From positions 1,550,001-1,614,000 of the forward strand of contig NZ_CP138921.1 in the NCBI RefSeq assembly GCF_047124445.1: a stretch of DNA of 64,000 nucleotides, written 5' to 3'. Shown piece by piece: positions 24,833-33,713 of the stretch (the first letter of the stretch is position 1; the number at the start of each line of letters is the position of its first letter). Position numbers and translations under genes: made by a program. This DNA comes from Shimia sp047124445 (GTDB lineage: Bacteria > Pseudomonadota > Alphaproteobacteria > Rhodobacterales > Rhodobacteraceae). The notes under the pieces are model-generated. The model searched no databases, was not told the DNA's origin, and worked only from the letters and a program-made list of their open reading frames with translations.

Positions 24833-27307
24833 GTGTCGGTTAAAGATCTTCTTTTCTCGGTTCTGCAGACCCAGCAAGATCCGGCGTTTATTTTGGGGAT
24901 AGAAGACGGGCTGAACCTGTCTTCTGCGAAGGTTGTCTGGGACAACGCAGCCTTGTCCAAACTCCTCTCGAACGCCTACGGGACTAAGAAAACCCAATCT
25001 CCCTTGTGTTTCCTCAATGCCGACGCGGCGGATCTTGTACAAAACGGCCTGGTAGAGAAACAGGCGGGGCCGATCCGGCTCAAGAACGCTCTAAGCATGC
25101 AAGATACCGCGCAAAACGCACTCTGGTATGATCTCGAAGTAACTTACCTCCCCCCCGAAAGTGGCGAAGACACGCACGTCTATGGGCGCTTTGTCGACGT
25201 CACGGAACGAGAGCAACTCCGTGCGTGCGCGCAAGCAACACAGGCCGAAGCCGAAACGGCAAAAGCCCGCTTCCACCATGCGGTGAGTTCCATTCCAGAA
25301 GGTTTTGCGATGTATGATCGCGACGACATTCTGGTGGCGTTCAATGCAAAATACGCGGACCTTTATAAGCACTCAGCCCCTGCCATCAAAGTGGGGGCGA
25401 CATTTGAAGCGATCATGCGATACGGTCTGGAACACGGCCAATACCCCGAAGCGGAAGGGCAGGAAGAGGCCTGGCTGGCGGAACGCTTGGATCGAGAAAA
25501 CAGGAAACGCGCCCCAGTGGAGCGCGCATTGCCGGACGGCAAGTTCCTGCGCATCCAAGAAGTCGAAAACGAGCACGGCGATCTTGTTGGCTTACGTTCG
25601 GACGTGACGCAATACTACGAACAACAGCAGGAGCTGGAGCAAAAGGCGGCGGACCTGGCCAAGGCAAACGAAGAGGCCGAGGCGGCAAGCCTATCCAAAG
25701 ACAGGTTTTTTGCGCGGATGAGCCACGAGCTCCGCACCCCGATGAATGGCATTCTCGGGCTGACGGAGGTCCTTGAACACACCGCCTTGAACCCACAACA
25801 ACGGTCGTATCTGAAAACCATCTCCGGGTCGGCGACCAGCCTTCTGAGCATCATCAACGACATTCTGGACTATTCCAAAGCGACCGAGGGCAAATTCACC
25901 TTTGCCAATGAGCGGTTCTCTCTAAAGGATACCATTTATGAAGCCGCGGGCCTGATTCAGCCGCTTGCGCATGACAAGAACTTGGACTTCTGGATTGAGT
26001 ATCCACACACGGTGCCCACCCATTTCTTCGGGGACAGCGCGCGCGTCCGGCAAGTTCTCCTCAATCATCTTGGGAATGCGCTGAAGTTCACCGAAAACGG
26101 CCATTTGGGGCTGCGTGCCACGTACCAAACCATTGATGGTGAGGCGCAACTCTCCCTGTCGATTGTGGACACAGGGCGCGGGATCCCAGACGATCAGATG
26201 GGAACGCTGTTTGCAGCATATGAGCAAACCCACCAAGACACGGAGGCTGCAGTGGAGGGCACTGGGCTGGGCCTGGCGATTTCCAAAGCGCTTGTCGAAC
26301 AGATGGGCGGGGCCATCGACGTTGCCTCCACGCTTGGAGAAGGCTCTTGCTTTACGGTGTCTCTTGCCCTGCCCGCCTGTCCGGTATCGAGGCAAAAAGC
26401 CCAAAACCGGCAGCCGCCGACCCGGCAGCGTGAGGTGGCGATTGTGGGGCCCGTCACCGAGTCCACTAAGGTCCTGACAAGAAGTCTGGAGACCTTGAAT
26501 TGTCGTGTGGTTGCATTTGAGGATGCAGAGCGTCTTCTCCTGGAAACTGATCAGTTTCAGGCCGTTATTTGGGATGGCGATCATGTTGATTGCTTTGGAC
26601 CGTCAGCAAAACAAGTGTTGGACCGCGCGGCCGGCCCGTGCGCACATGCCCTCATGGTCTCAACACCTCTGCGCTACGCCTCTGCTGAAACAGACGCGGC
26701 CGACTATTCGGCCACCTGGCTCAAGCCGGTGCGAAGTGAGGAAATCGAACAGCTCCTCTTCCCCGAACGGCCTTCGGACTTTGGCCTGAACCGCGACAAT
26801 GCATGTGCAGCCAGCGCTAAACCGTGTCAAAGCAGCTCTGGCAACGGGCGGGTGCTGGTCGTTGATGACAACAAAACAAACCGGTTGGTGGCTGGAAAAC
26901 TGCTGGAGACAGTCGGCGTCATGGTCGATTTTGCAAGCAACGGCTTGGAAGCGTTGGATGTGTACAAGGCGCTGCGGCCAACGACGATCTTTATGGACGT
27001 TGCCATGCCTGTGATGGACGGTGTCGATGCAACGGCCCACATTCGAAAGCTTGAGACGGACCTTGGGTTAGCCCCGTGTAAGATTTTTGCGCTGACGGCA
27101 AACACGCACAAATCACAAGTAGACCTGTGCCTCAGTGCCGGTGTTGACGGTGTGATTGGAAAGCCTGTCAAACGAAACGACCTGATTGAGGCGATCAACT
27201 TCCCAAGTCCCCGAACCTTTTCTGATCTTGGCCGCGAGGTCCCGGGTACTTTTGGTGTCTCAGGCCTCCAGGACACAAAGCACCTGCCAATTCATGAGCG
27301 CTGTTGA
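24833..27307 (+). CDS. Hybrid sensor histidine kinase with PAS and receiver domains
   Basis: About 824 residues from GTG 24833, which follows GAGAGGG at good spacing; an in-frame TTG at 24812 is the alternative. There is no membrane segment. Counting from the upstream TTG, domains are a divergent PAS at about 20-130, a second PAS at 153-268 (SSIPEGFAMYDRDDILVAFNAKYADLY), a short coiled coil, HisKA with His305 in RMSHELRTPMNGILG, HATPase_c at 405-520, a degenerate receiver at about 540-650 lacking the phospho-Asp pocket, and a full receiver with Asp729 in IFMDVAMPVMDG. A cognate Hpt protein must be supplied in trans, for example the one at 11692-12030. Confidence 0.92.
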   Translation: MSVKDLLFSVLQTQQDPAFILGIEDGLNLSSAKVVWDNAALSKLLSNAYGTKKTQSPLCFLNADAADLVQNGLVEKQAGPIRLKNALSMQDTAQNALWYDLEVTYLPPESGEDTHVYGRFVDVTEREQLRACAQATQAEAETAKARFHHAVSSIPEGFAMYDRDDILVAFNAKYADLYKHSAPAIKVGATFEAIMRYGLEHGQYPEAEGQEEAWLAERLDRENRKRAPVERALPDGKFLRIQEVENEHGDLVGLRSDVTQYYEQQQELEQKAADLAKANEEAEAASLSKDRFFARMSHELRTPMNGILGLTEVLEHTALNPQQRSYLKTISGSATSLLSIINDILDYSKATEGKFTFANERFSLKDTIYEAAGLIQPLAHDKNLDFWIEYPHTVPTHFFGDSARVRQVLLNHLGNALKFTENGHLGLRATYQTIDGEAQLSLSIVDTGRGIPDDQMGTLFAAYEQTHQDTEAAVEGTGLGLAISKALVEQMGGAIDVASTLGEGSCFTVSLALPACPVSRQKAQNRQPPTRQREVAIVGPVTESTKVLTRSLETLNCRVVAFEDAERLLLETDQFQAVIWDGDHVDCFGPSAKQVLDRAAGPCAHALMVSTPLRYASAETDAADYSATWLKPVRSEEIEQLLFPERPSDFGLNRDNACAASAKPCQSSSGNGRVLVVDDNKTNRLVAGKLLETVGVMVDFASNGLEALDVYKALRPTTIFMDVAMPVMDGVDATAHIRKLETDLGLAPCKIFALTANTHKSQVDLCLSAGVDGVIGKPVKRNDLIEAINFPSPRTFSDLGREVPGTFGVSGLQDTKHLPIHERC

Positions 27308-27484
27308 CGGACAAAGGGCGTCGCGTCCTTGCCCGCCTCCCCGAGATCCTGCAAACCCTGTGAGCAATCCTGCTTGGTGACCACACGCAGACGCGCCCCC
27401 ATTGGGCAACTGGCAATTCAACAACACCGCATCAAAGCGCCCTTCCCCTTTGCCAAACGACGCGCGCTGCCCTATATGCGCCCC

Positions 27485-28870
27485 ATGTCCAGCAATCCGC
27501 CCGATCTCCGCCCCGACCTCGCCCGCGCCACGCTCACCGGCGAAGCCCGCCCCGGCCAGCCCACCATCGGCATGGTCTCCCTTGGCTGCCCCAAAGCCTT
27601 GGTCGACAGCGAGCGCATCCTCACCCGCCTGCGCGCGGAAGGATATGGCATCTCGCCCGACTATTCCGGCGCAGACGCGGTGATCGTGAACACCTGCGGT
27701 TTTCTGGATTCCGCCAAGGCCGAAAGCCTGGAAGCCATCGGCGAGGCCATTCAGGAAAACGGCAAGGTCATCGTGACCGGCTGCCTTGGCGCGGAACCGG
27801 AATACATCACCGGCACCCACCCCAAAGTGCTTGCCGTCACCGGTCCACATCAGTACGAGCAGGTGCTCGACGCGGTGCACGGCGCCGTGCCGCCCAGCCC
27901 TGATCCCTTCATCGATCTTCTGCCCGCCAACAACGTGTCGCTCACCCCGCGCCACTACAGCTATCTAAAGATTTCAGAGGGTTGCAACCACAAGTGCAAG
28001 TTCTGCATCATCCCGGACATGCGCGGCAGGCTGGCCTCCCGCCCGGTACACGCGATCCTGCGTGAGGCGGAAAAACTGGTGGACAGCGGCGTGCGCGAAC
28101 TCTTGGTGATCTCCCAAGACACCTCCGCTTATGGGCTGGACCGCAAGTACAGTACGCATCCGTGGAAAGACCGCGAAGTGCGCAGCCACATCACCGATCT
28201 GGCGCGCGAACTTGGCCAGTTCGACGCCTGGGTGCGCCTGCACTACGTCTACCCCTATCCGCATGTGCGCGAGCTGATCCCGCTGATGGCGGACGGGCTG
28301 ATCCTGCCCTATCTGGACATCCCGTTCCAACACAGCCACCCGGACACGCTCAAACGCATGGCGCGGCCCGCGCATACCTCCAAAACCCTGACCGAGATCG
28401 CCGCCTGGCGCGAGATCTGCCCGGACATCACCCTGCGCTCCACCTTCATCGTCGGCTACCCCGGCGAAACCGAGGCCGAATTCCAGCACCTACTGGATTG
28501 GATGGACGAGGCCCAACTCGACCGTGTTGGCTGCTTCCAATACGAAAACGTCGACGGCGCCCGCTCCAACGACTTGCCAGACCACGTCCCCGCCGAGGTC
28601 AAGCAAGAGCGCTGGGAGCGGTTTATGGAAAAGGCACAGGCCATATCTGAGGCCAAACTCGCCGCCAAAGTGGGTCAGACCATGGACGTCATTGTCGACG
28701 ACATCGACGAAGACGGCATCGCCACCTGCCGCACCAAAGCCGACGCGCCAGAGATCGACGGCAACCTGTTTATTGACGAAGGCACTGATGGGTTGAAGGT
28801 GGGCGACATTGTCACCGTTGAGGTGGACGAGGCTGGGGAGTATGACTTGTGGGGACAGATAAAGGCGTAA
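27485..28870 (+). CDS. rimO: Ribosomal protein S12 methylthiotransferase RimO
   Basis: About 461 residues from ATG 27485; another ATG at 27476 is possible, and the much longer frame from 27329 is not supported by the family. The N-terminal UPF0004 domain has GMVSLGCPKALVDSE, VNTCGFLDSAK and VTGCLG, giving three Cys for the auxiliary 4Fe-4S cluster. The radical-SAM motif is EGCNHKCKFCIIP. A TRAM domain closes the protein (MDVIVDDIDEDGIATCRTKADAPEIDG). It methylthiolates an aspartate of ribosomal protein S12. Confidence 0.95.
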   Translation: MSSNPPDLRPDLARATLTGEARPGQPTIGMVSLGCPKALVDSERILTRLRAEGYGISPDYSGADAVIVNTCGFLDSAKAESLEAIGEAIQENGKVIVTGCLGAEPEYITGTHPKVLAVTGPHQYEQVLDAVHGAVPPSPDPFIDLLPANNVSLTPRHYSYLKISEGCNHKCKFCIIPDMRGRLASRPVHAILREAEKLVDSGVRELLVISQDTSAYGLDRKYSTHPWKDREVRSHITDLARELGQFDAWVRLHYVYPYPHVRELIPLMADGLILPYLDIPFQHSHPDTLKRMARPAHTSKTLTEIAAWREICPDITLRSTFIVGYPGETEAEFQHLLDWMDEAQLDRVGCFQYENVDGARSNDLPDHVPAEVKQERWERFMEKAQAISEAKLAAKVGQTMDVIVDDIDEDGIATCRTKADAPEIDGNLFIDEGTDGLKVGDIVTVEVDEAGEYDLWGQIKA

Positions 28871-29139
28871 ACTGCCTCAGAGCCTGACCCTGGTTGGGAG
28901 CCGGAAACGCCCTCCCGTGGGGAGCGCGCGGCGTCTTTGGAAAGGATCCGGGGGATCCTTTCAGCCGCAAGCGGGCGGAGCCCTGGGCGCCGGCCGAACC
29001 CGAGGTTCGGCTCGTAGGCGGACAAAGCACCGACACACAAAACAGCGACATCCTGTCCCTTGAGGCCCCATCACCGGCGGCGTAGGCTCTCCTCACAGCC
29101 ACAAATGGCCCGAGACACATCCCTCATCAGGAGCGTCAC
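28871..29139. repeat. Intergenic region with REP-like hairpins
   Basis: No gene is visible. Two strong hairpins lie here: 28941-28949 with 28953-28961 (9 bp, GGG loop, GGATCC in both arms) and 28993-29000 with 29004-29011 (8 bp, CGA loop). The first may terminate rimO transcription although a U-run is missing. The GC-rich palindromic style resembles the other intergenic elements at 42300-42400, 47850 and 51900-52000. Confidence 0.55.
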
Positions 29140-29517
29140 ATGTCCAACGAAACGCGCGTGCTTTACAATGCTGAGTGTCCGATCTGTGACGCAGAAATCT
29201 GCCACTATCGGTCCTACACCGAACAGCGTGACATCCCGGTCGCCTATGACGATCTGAATTCTAACGCCCTCTCAAAATGGGGCATTGATCCGGAAACGGC
29301 GGCCAAGCGCCTGCATGTCACCGCCAACGGGGAGCTCTATTCCGGCATCCCCGCGTTCCTGATCCTCTGGCAGGAAATGCCGCGCTTCCGCTGGCTTGCG
29401 CGCCTCATTGGCCTGCCCGGCATCAAGCAACTGGCCTGCCTCGCCTACGACCACGCGTTGGCCCCATGGCTCTACCGCAAACACCTGCGGCGACAGGCCA
29501 AGGCGAAAGCGGCCTAA
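29140..29517 (+). CDS. DCC/DUF393 family thiol-disulfide oxidoreductase-like protein
   Basis: A 125-residue protein with the family motif LYNAECPICDAEICHYR (the C-x-x-C of a thioredoxin-like fold), GIPAFLILWQEMPRFRWLARLIGLPGIKQLACLAYDHALAPWLYR in the middle, and a basic tail. DUF393 members are named for Asp-Cys-Cys, yet here the motif reads AECPIC. The function is not established. It is transcribed towards the DUF6455 array on the other strand, four bases away. Confidence 0.85.
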   Translation: MSNETRVLYNAECPICDAEICHYRSYTEQRDIPVAYDDLNSNALSKWGIDPETAAKRLHVTANGELYSGIPAFLILWQEMPRFRWLARLIGLPGIKQLACLAYDHALAPWLYRKHLRRQAKAKAA

Positions 29518-29520
29518 GCC

Positions 29521-29769
29521 TCAGCCCTGCTGCATCTCTTTGAACAAATCGGCGTTCATGCAGTAGTCCGGCGCATTGGCCGCCTTGCCATTAAGCTCCT
29601 GAAACTTCTGACAGGCGCCCAGTTCCTGACAGCGGGTGCATTGCATCACCGCATTGCGGAACTCTTTGGCATTTTCCGGGTTCTTCATGATCCTCTCCCC
29701 CCAATCGATGCCAACGCGTTCGGACATGCCCGTGACCAAATCGGTGTGCTGGCTCATTTTCTCAAACAT
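29521..29769 (-). CDS. DUF6455 family protein (paralogue 1)
   Basis: An 82-residue protein, last of four tandem paralogues on this strand. The shared core is C-x2-C-x5-C followed by a fourth Cys about 17 residues on: CTRCQELGAC then PDYCMNADLF. It also has the shared N-terminal helix with a Met-rich GIDW stretch. The four conserved Cys suggest metal or iron-sulfur binding; function unknown. Confidence 0.85.
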   Translation of the reverse strand: MFEKMSQHTDLVTGMSERVGIDWGERIMKNPENAKEFRNAVMQCTRCQELGACQKFQELNGKAANAPDYCMNADLFKEMQQG

Positions 29770-29805
29770 CGCTGGCTCCTTTCCCTCGTTTTGCGGTCGC
29801 GCAGT

Positions 29806-30072
29806 TCAACCTGCCGCCAGTTTTTCAAACAATTCCGCATGGCAGCAGAATGCAGGTGCCTCTTTGGCGGTCCCGGCGCGCTGGCCCAGAAAGCTCTGAC
29901 AGGCCTCGGTGTGCGGACACATGCGACAGCGCGTGACCATATTGGCGTAGTCCTCGGCGCTCAGCGCCTGATCGAGCATCGCCTCGCTGAGCGACACACC
30001 CAGCACCCGCGCCATGCTGCGGGTCAGCCAGAAATGTGTCACCGGATCCCCAAGAGGCTGAATATTTCCCAT
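29806..30072 (-). CDS. DUF6455 family protein (paralogue 2)
   Basis: An 88-residue paralogue with the Cys core CRMCPHTEAC and PAFCCHAELF, which carries an extra adjacent Cys. The N-terminus MGNIQPLGDPVTHFWLTRSMARVLGVSL matches the next paralogue closely. Its start codon overlaps the preceding stop by one base (30072), so the two are probably translationally coupled. Confidence 0.86.
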   Translation of the reverse strand: MGNIQPLGDPVTHFWLTRSMARVLGVSLSEAMLDQALSAEDYANMVTRCRMCPHTEACQSFLGQRAGTAKEAPAFCCHAELFEKLAAG

Positions 30073-30353
30073 TAGTTCTGCGCCTCCAACGCTACCTTAA
30101 GCCGCTTAAAACGGTCTTTGTTCACACAGGGCTCCGGCGCCACCTCTTCGGTCTGCGCCGCCCGCTCATGCGCCGCCACATAGCGGCTGCATCCGGCGTC
30201 CCACGCACAACCGCGACAGCCTTCCACCATCTCAGCCCAATCCTCCTGCGAGAGTTCCGCCTGCGCCATCGCCGCCACCAGATCGGTTTGCGTCAACTGC
30301 GCCATGCGCTGTGCCAACCAATAGTGTTCTGTGCGATCGCCAAGCGGTTTCAT
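30072..30353 (-). CDS. DUF6455 family protein (paralogue 3)
   Basis: A 93-residue paralogue beginning MKPLGDRTEHYWLAQRMAQLTQTDL, with core CRGCAWDAGC and PEPCVNKDRF. The spacing between the third and fourth Cys is a few residues longer than in its sisters. It lies immediately upstream of paralogue 2, with a one-base overlap. Confidence 0.86.
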   Translation of the reverse strand: MKPLGDRTEHYWLAQRMAQLTQTDLVAAMAQAELSQEDWAEMVEGCRGCAWDAGCSRYVAAHERAAQTEEVAPEPCVNKDRFKRLKVALEAQN

Positions 30354-30382
30354 CTCTCACTCCCTGTCAAATTCTATGTGGT

Positions 30383-30652
30383 CTACTGCGCCCCTTGCAG
30401 CCGCTTCAGCAGCTTGGTGTTGCGGCAGTAATGCGGCGCAGCCACCACCGCGCCCTCCTCCTTCAGCCAATGGGCACAGGCCTCCGGTTCACTGCAGGTG
30501 GTGCAGCGCAAAACCGCCTCGGAAATCTCTTCAAACTTGAGCGCGCCGCGAATGGCCGCTTCCTGCAAATCCATGCCCAAACGGCTGGCCGTGTCATCCA
30601 GCAGCGCCGCATGATGGCGCAGCTTCGTAGTCCGATCCGTCACAATGGTCAT
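30383..30652 (-). CDS. DUF6455 family protein (paralogue 4)
   Basis: An 89-residue paralogue, first of the array. N-terminus MTIVTDRTTKLRHHAALLDDTASRLGMDL; core CTTCSEPEACAHWLKEEG and PHYCRNTKLL. The four copies differ strongly outside the Cys, so the duplication is old. Confidence 0.85.
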   Translation of the reverse strand: MTIVTDRTTKLRHHAALLDDTASRLGMDLQEAAIRGALKFEEISEAVLRCTTCSEPEACAHWLKEEGAVVAAPHYCRNTKLLKRLQGAQ

Positions 30653-30751
30653 AGGCGCCTCTCTGATAGCTGACCCGCGCAGTCTAGCAGGCCGCCCGAA
30701 GGACGCCCTTGACCTGCATCAACCAACGATCTGAGAGGAATTTGTTCGCGC

Positions 30752-31105
30752 TTAGGACAGCGCCTCAAGATAGGCCCGCACACAGTCCTGCACCCGACGG
30801 AACCGATCCCCGCCTAACTTTGTGCCGCCATACCAACGGGTTACAACCACTATGTGATCCGTGAGCTCTTCCCGCTCCAGCATCCGCAAGATCACCAACC
30901 CCGCGCCGCTCTCGCCGTCATCCCCTTTCAACGGGGTGCCGTCCGCCATCAAAGCGGCCCAGGTGTTGTGCGTCGCCTTGGCAAATTTCTTGTTGCGTTT
31001 GAGCTCTTTGAGAAAGGCGTCGGCTTCTTTGCGGTTGGTCACCTTGCCCCCGGACACCGCATATTTGCTGCCCCGGTCGGTGACAACATTGGTCAGTTGC
31101 AGCAC
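30752..31105 (-). CDS. IMPACT/YigZ family protein (UPF0029)
   Basis: A 117-residue protein covering only the N-terminal UPF0029 domain of YigZ (family members are often near 200 residues). Signatures are DRGSKYAVSGGKVTNRKEADAFLKELK, THNTWAAL, KGDDGESGAG and VVVTRWYGGTKLGGDRFRRV. Function is unclear; eukaryotic IMPACT affects translational control. The short version lacking the C-terminal ferredoxin-like domain appears natural here, since no frame continues. It lies just downstream of the M48 gene on the same strand. Confidence 0.88.
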   Translation of the reverse strand: MLQLTNVVTDRGSKYAVSGGKVTNRKEADAFLKELKRNKKFAKATHNTWAALMADGTPLKGDDGESGAGLVILRMLEREELTDHIVVVTRWYGGTKLGGDRFRRVQDCVRAYLEALS

Positions 31106-31109
31106 GCCG

Positions 31110-31838
31110 TCACAGCCCTGCTGCCGTCTGCTTTACAATCGCCACGCGCGACGCATTGGGCGGGTGCGTGCCGAGAAACTGGTTGCCTGGATCCGGCGTG
31201 CGCTCAAAAAAGTTCACCCCAATCAATGGGTCATAGCCCGACTTCTTGGTCAGGATCGTGCCCAGTTGATCGGCCTCCAACTCGTGGTTCTTGGAGAAGC
31301 TGCGCGCGCCCACACCTGCTCCCAAATCCATCGCCGCCTCAATCGCTTGCGAGTTGCCACCAGCTGCCGCCACAAGAATGGCCCCCAGCGCCGCGCCGGC
31401 CGCCGCATTGCCCTGACTGCGGGCAATATGCCCTTTGATGTGGTGCGCCGCCTCATGCCCCATGACAAAGGCCAGCTCGTGATTGTTGCGCGTCTCCGCC
31501 ACCAAAGGTGCCGTGAAGATAATCAGCGGACGGCCATTTTTGTCCAGCGTCTGATAGGCGTTGGCGATTTTGGTCTCTTTCGGGTCCACATAAATCTTGT
31601 AGTCACAGTTGGTGCCCGCAGGCGTACGCGCCTTACATTCCCGTTCCACCAAAGGCTCCATCCGCGCTTTGACCGGCGCCAAACGCGAGGTGGCCTGCGA
31701 GGTGGAAATCTTAGGCGCTAGCTGTTGCTGCACAGCAGGCTGCGGCGTCGAGCTGGTGGTGGTGGACACACAGCCACTCAAAACGACGGCGGCCATCACG
31801 CTGACAACGCTGGCTTTCACTGGCAATTTCTGACGCAT
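31110..31838 (-). CDS. M48 family metalloprotease lipoprotein
   Basis: A 242-residue predicted lipoprotein: the lipobox LSGC is at residues 20-23 after a hydrophobic signal. A low-complexity linker follows. The zinc motif HEAAHH (HExxH) is in VMGHEAAHHIKGHI, and the third ligand Glu is in ELEADQLG. The C-terminus GTHPPNASRVAIV is typical of periplasmic M48 (LoiP/YcaL-like) proteases that clear misfolded outer-membrane proteins. The Ala-rich loop after the active site (AAAGAALGAILVAAAGG) is hydrophobic. Confidence 0.93.
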   Translation of the reverse strand: MRQKLPVKASVVSVMAAVVLSGCVSTTTSSTPQPAVQQQLAPKISTSQATSRLAPVKARMEPLVERECKARTPAGTNCDYKIYVDPKETKIANAYQTLDKNGRPLIIFTAPLVAETRNNHELAFVMGHEAAHHIKGHIARSQGNAAAGAALGAILVAAAGGNSQAIEAAMDLGAGVGARSFSKNHELEADQLGTILTKKSGYDPLIGVNFFERTPDPGNQFLGTHPPNASRVAIVKQTAAGL

Positions 31839-31953
31839 GACATCCCTCCCACAAGCGGCCCAGTCTAGGACACAGGCGTAAATTTATCATCTAAGCCCCG
31901 GGAGACCAGAGGGAAATGCTTGCACCCCCTCCCCTTTGCGCTACGCTGGGGAC

Positions 31954-32193
31954 ATGTTCAGCATCGAGCACGAATTTGACGCCACCATTGTGACGCTGGT
32001 TGACGAAGGCACCGCCCCCTTGGGGGAAGATGTGGTCATTCACATGTTTGAGGACTGCGTCACCATCGAGCAATATGACCCCCGCACCGATACAGTTCAG
32101 AAAATCACCCTGTCCAACACACAGGTGCAAGATTTGACCGCCGCACTGGATCTGCCCGAAGGGGTTTACATGCTCAAACGCACTGCGGACTAG
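31954..32193 (+). CDS. Hypothetical protein, 79 residues
   Basis: The start is ATG 31954 (MFSIEHEFDATIVTLVDEG); an in-frame TTG 18 bases upstream is less likely. It is acidic and soluble, with alternating hydrophobic residues suggesting beta strands, then a helix (NTQVQDLTAALDLPEGVYML). I do not recognise the family. It is divergent from the M48 gene and convergent with the DUF167 gene, eight bases away. Confidence 0.7.
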   Translation: MFSIEHEFDATIVTLVDEGTAPLGEDVVIHMFEDCVTIEQYDPRTDTVQKITLSNTQVQDLTAALDLPEGVYMLKRTAD

Positions 32194-32200
32194 GCGTTCC

Positions 32201-32452
32201 TCAATCGAGGCGAAACACTTTGTCCCGCGCAGTCGCGCCACGGACCAAAATCAACCGGGATTTGGCCACGCCTAATTCCTTGGCCAGCAACTTTTGCACG
32301 GCAGCGTTGGCCTTTCCGCCTTCCGGCACCACAGTCACGTACACCCGCAAGATATCCTCTTCGCGCACCACTTTGTTGCGGGACGCCTTGGGTGTCACCC
32401 GCACCGCAATCTCTGTTCCCGCATCGACCAAATCTGAAAAGTCTTCGCCCAC
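32201..32452 (-). CDS. DUF167 family protein
   Basis: An 83-residue YggU/UPF0235-type protein. Family features are IAVRVTPKASRNKVV, LRVYVTVVPEGGKANAAVQKLLAKELGVAKSRLILVRGATARDK. Members are small alpha/beta proteins of unknown role. Length is typical. Confidence 0.92.
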   Translation of the reverse strand: MGEDFSDLVDAGTEIAVRVTPKASRNKVVREEDILRVYVTVVPEGGKANAAVQKLLAKELGVAKSRLILVRGATARDKVFRLD

Positions 32453-32545
32453 TGGTTCTGCCCCCGTTGCCCCTACAGTGATTTACATTTCACAACCGCC
32501 CCGCATAGGGTAGCCCGCGCAGGACGAAAGGGGGAGACTTGCCAC

Positions 32546-33661
32546 ATGACCACTGGCTTCTTTTTTGATGAAAAATGCTTCTGGCACGCCGGCGGCAACT
32601 ACGCCCTGACCTTGCCGGTTGGTGACTTGGTACAGCCGCTGGCCGCAGGTGGCCTGCCGGAAAGCCCGGAAACCAAACGCCGCCTTAAGAACCTTATGGA
32701 CGTCACCGGCCTGACAGGCGCCCTAGACGTGCGCAGCGCACCACCTGCAACCGAGACCATGTTAAAGCGGGTCCATCCCGAAGACTTGCTCACAAAATTC
32801 AAAGCCCTGTCAGATACAGGCGGCGGTGAGTTGGGCCTGCGCACGCCTTTTGGCAAAGGGGGCTACGAGATCGCCGCGTTGTCTGCGGGCCTCACGGTCG
32901 AGGCATTGCGCGCGGTTGCCACTGGCGCGCTGCAAAACGCCTACGCCCTCTCCCGCCCGCCGGGCCACCATTGTCTTCCTGATTGGCCCAACGGCTTTTG
33001 CCTACTCGCCAACATCGCCATCGCGATCGAAGAGGCGCTGGCTCAAGGCCACATAAGCCGGGTTGTGGTTCTGGACTGGGACGTACACCACGGAAACGGC
33101 ACCGAAGCGATTTTCTATGACCGCGCCGAGGTCCTCACAATTTCGCTGCATCAGGAACGCAACTACCCGATGGACACCGGCGACGTGCCCGACCGCGGCA
33201 CAGGCGCAGGCCTGGGGGCGAACATCAACATCCCCTTGCCGCCCGGCGCTGGTCACAATACGTACCTGCGCGCGATGGAAAAGATCGTACTGCCAGCTTT
33301 GCAGGCGCATAAACCCGACCTGATCATTGTTGCCAGCGGCTATGACGCCAACGCCTTTGATCCCCTCGCCCGCATGCTGGCCACCGCCGACACCTTCCGG
33401 CAGATGACCAAGCAAGTCATGCAGGCGGCGGACACGCTCTGTGACGGCAAGCTGGTGCTCGTGCACGAAGGCGGCTATTCCGAAGCCTATGTGCCATTCT
33501 GCGGCCACGCCGCCATCGAAACGCTTGCTGGCTCCGACACTACGGCAGAAGACCCGATGGCGGCCACTTTAACTGCACGCCAGCCCAACGCCCGCGTCGA
33601 AGCCTTCTTTGCCACGCTGGTCGATGAGATGGCCGAGATTTTCGCAAGCCCGCCCGGTTGA
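32546..33661 (+). CDS. Histone deacetylase/acetylpolyamine amidohydrolase family protein
   Basis: A 371-residue zinc amidohydrolase preceded by GGGGGAG. Class II HDAC-like motifs: SRPPGHHCLPDWPNGFC (catalytic His pair), VVLDWDVHHGNGTEAIFY (zinc-binding Asp and His), IIVASGYDANAFDPLARM (second zinc Asp) and VHEGGYSEAYVP. Bacterial members act on acetylated polyamines, other small amides or proteins. No histone-like substrate is implied. It is followed 53 bp later by the nitroreductase gene and may be co-transcribed. Confidence 0.92.
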   Translation: MTTGFFFDEKCFWHAGGNYALTLPVGDLVQPLAAGGLPESPETKRRLKNLMDVTGLTGALDVRSAPPATETMLKRVHPEDLLTKFKALSDTGGGELGLRTPFGKGGYEIAALSAGLTVEALRAVATGALQNAYALSRPPGHHCLPDWPNGFCLLANIAIAIEEALAQGHISRVVVLDWDVHHGNGTEAIFYDRAEVLTISLHQERNYPMDTGDVPDRGTGAGLGANINIPLPPGAGHNTYLRAMEKIVLPALQAHKPDLIIVASGYDANAFDPLARMLATADTFRQMTKQVMQAADTLCDGKLVLVHEGGYSEAYVPFCGHAAIETLAGSDTTAEDPMAATLTARQPNARVEAFFATLVDEMAEIFASPPG

Positions 33662-33713
33662 AACCCAACCGCGCCACGCCAACATACCCAATCAACTCCT
33701 GAGGGAAGACCTA

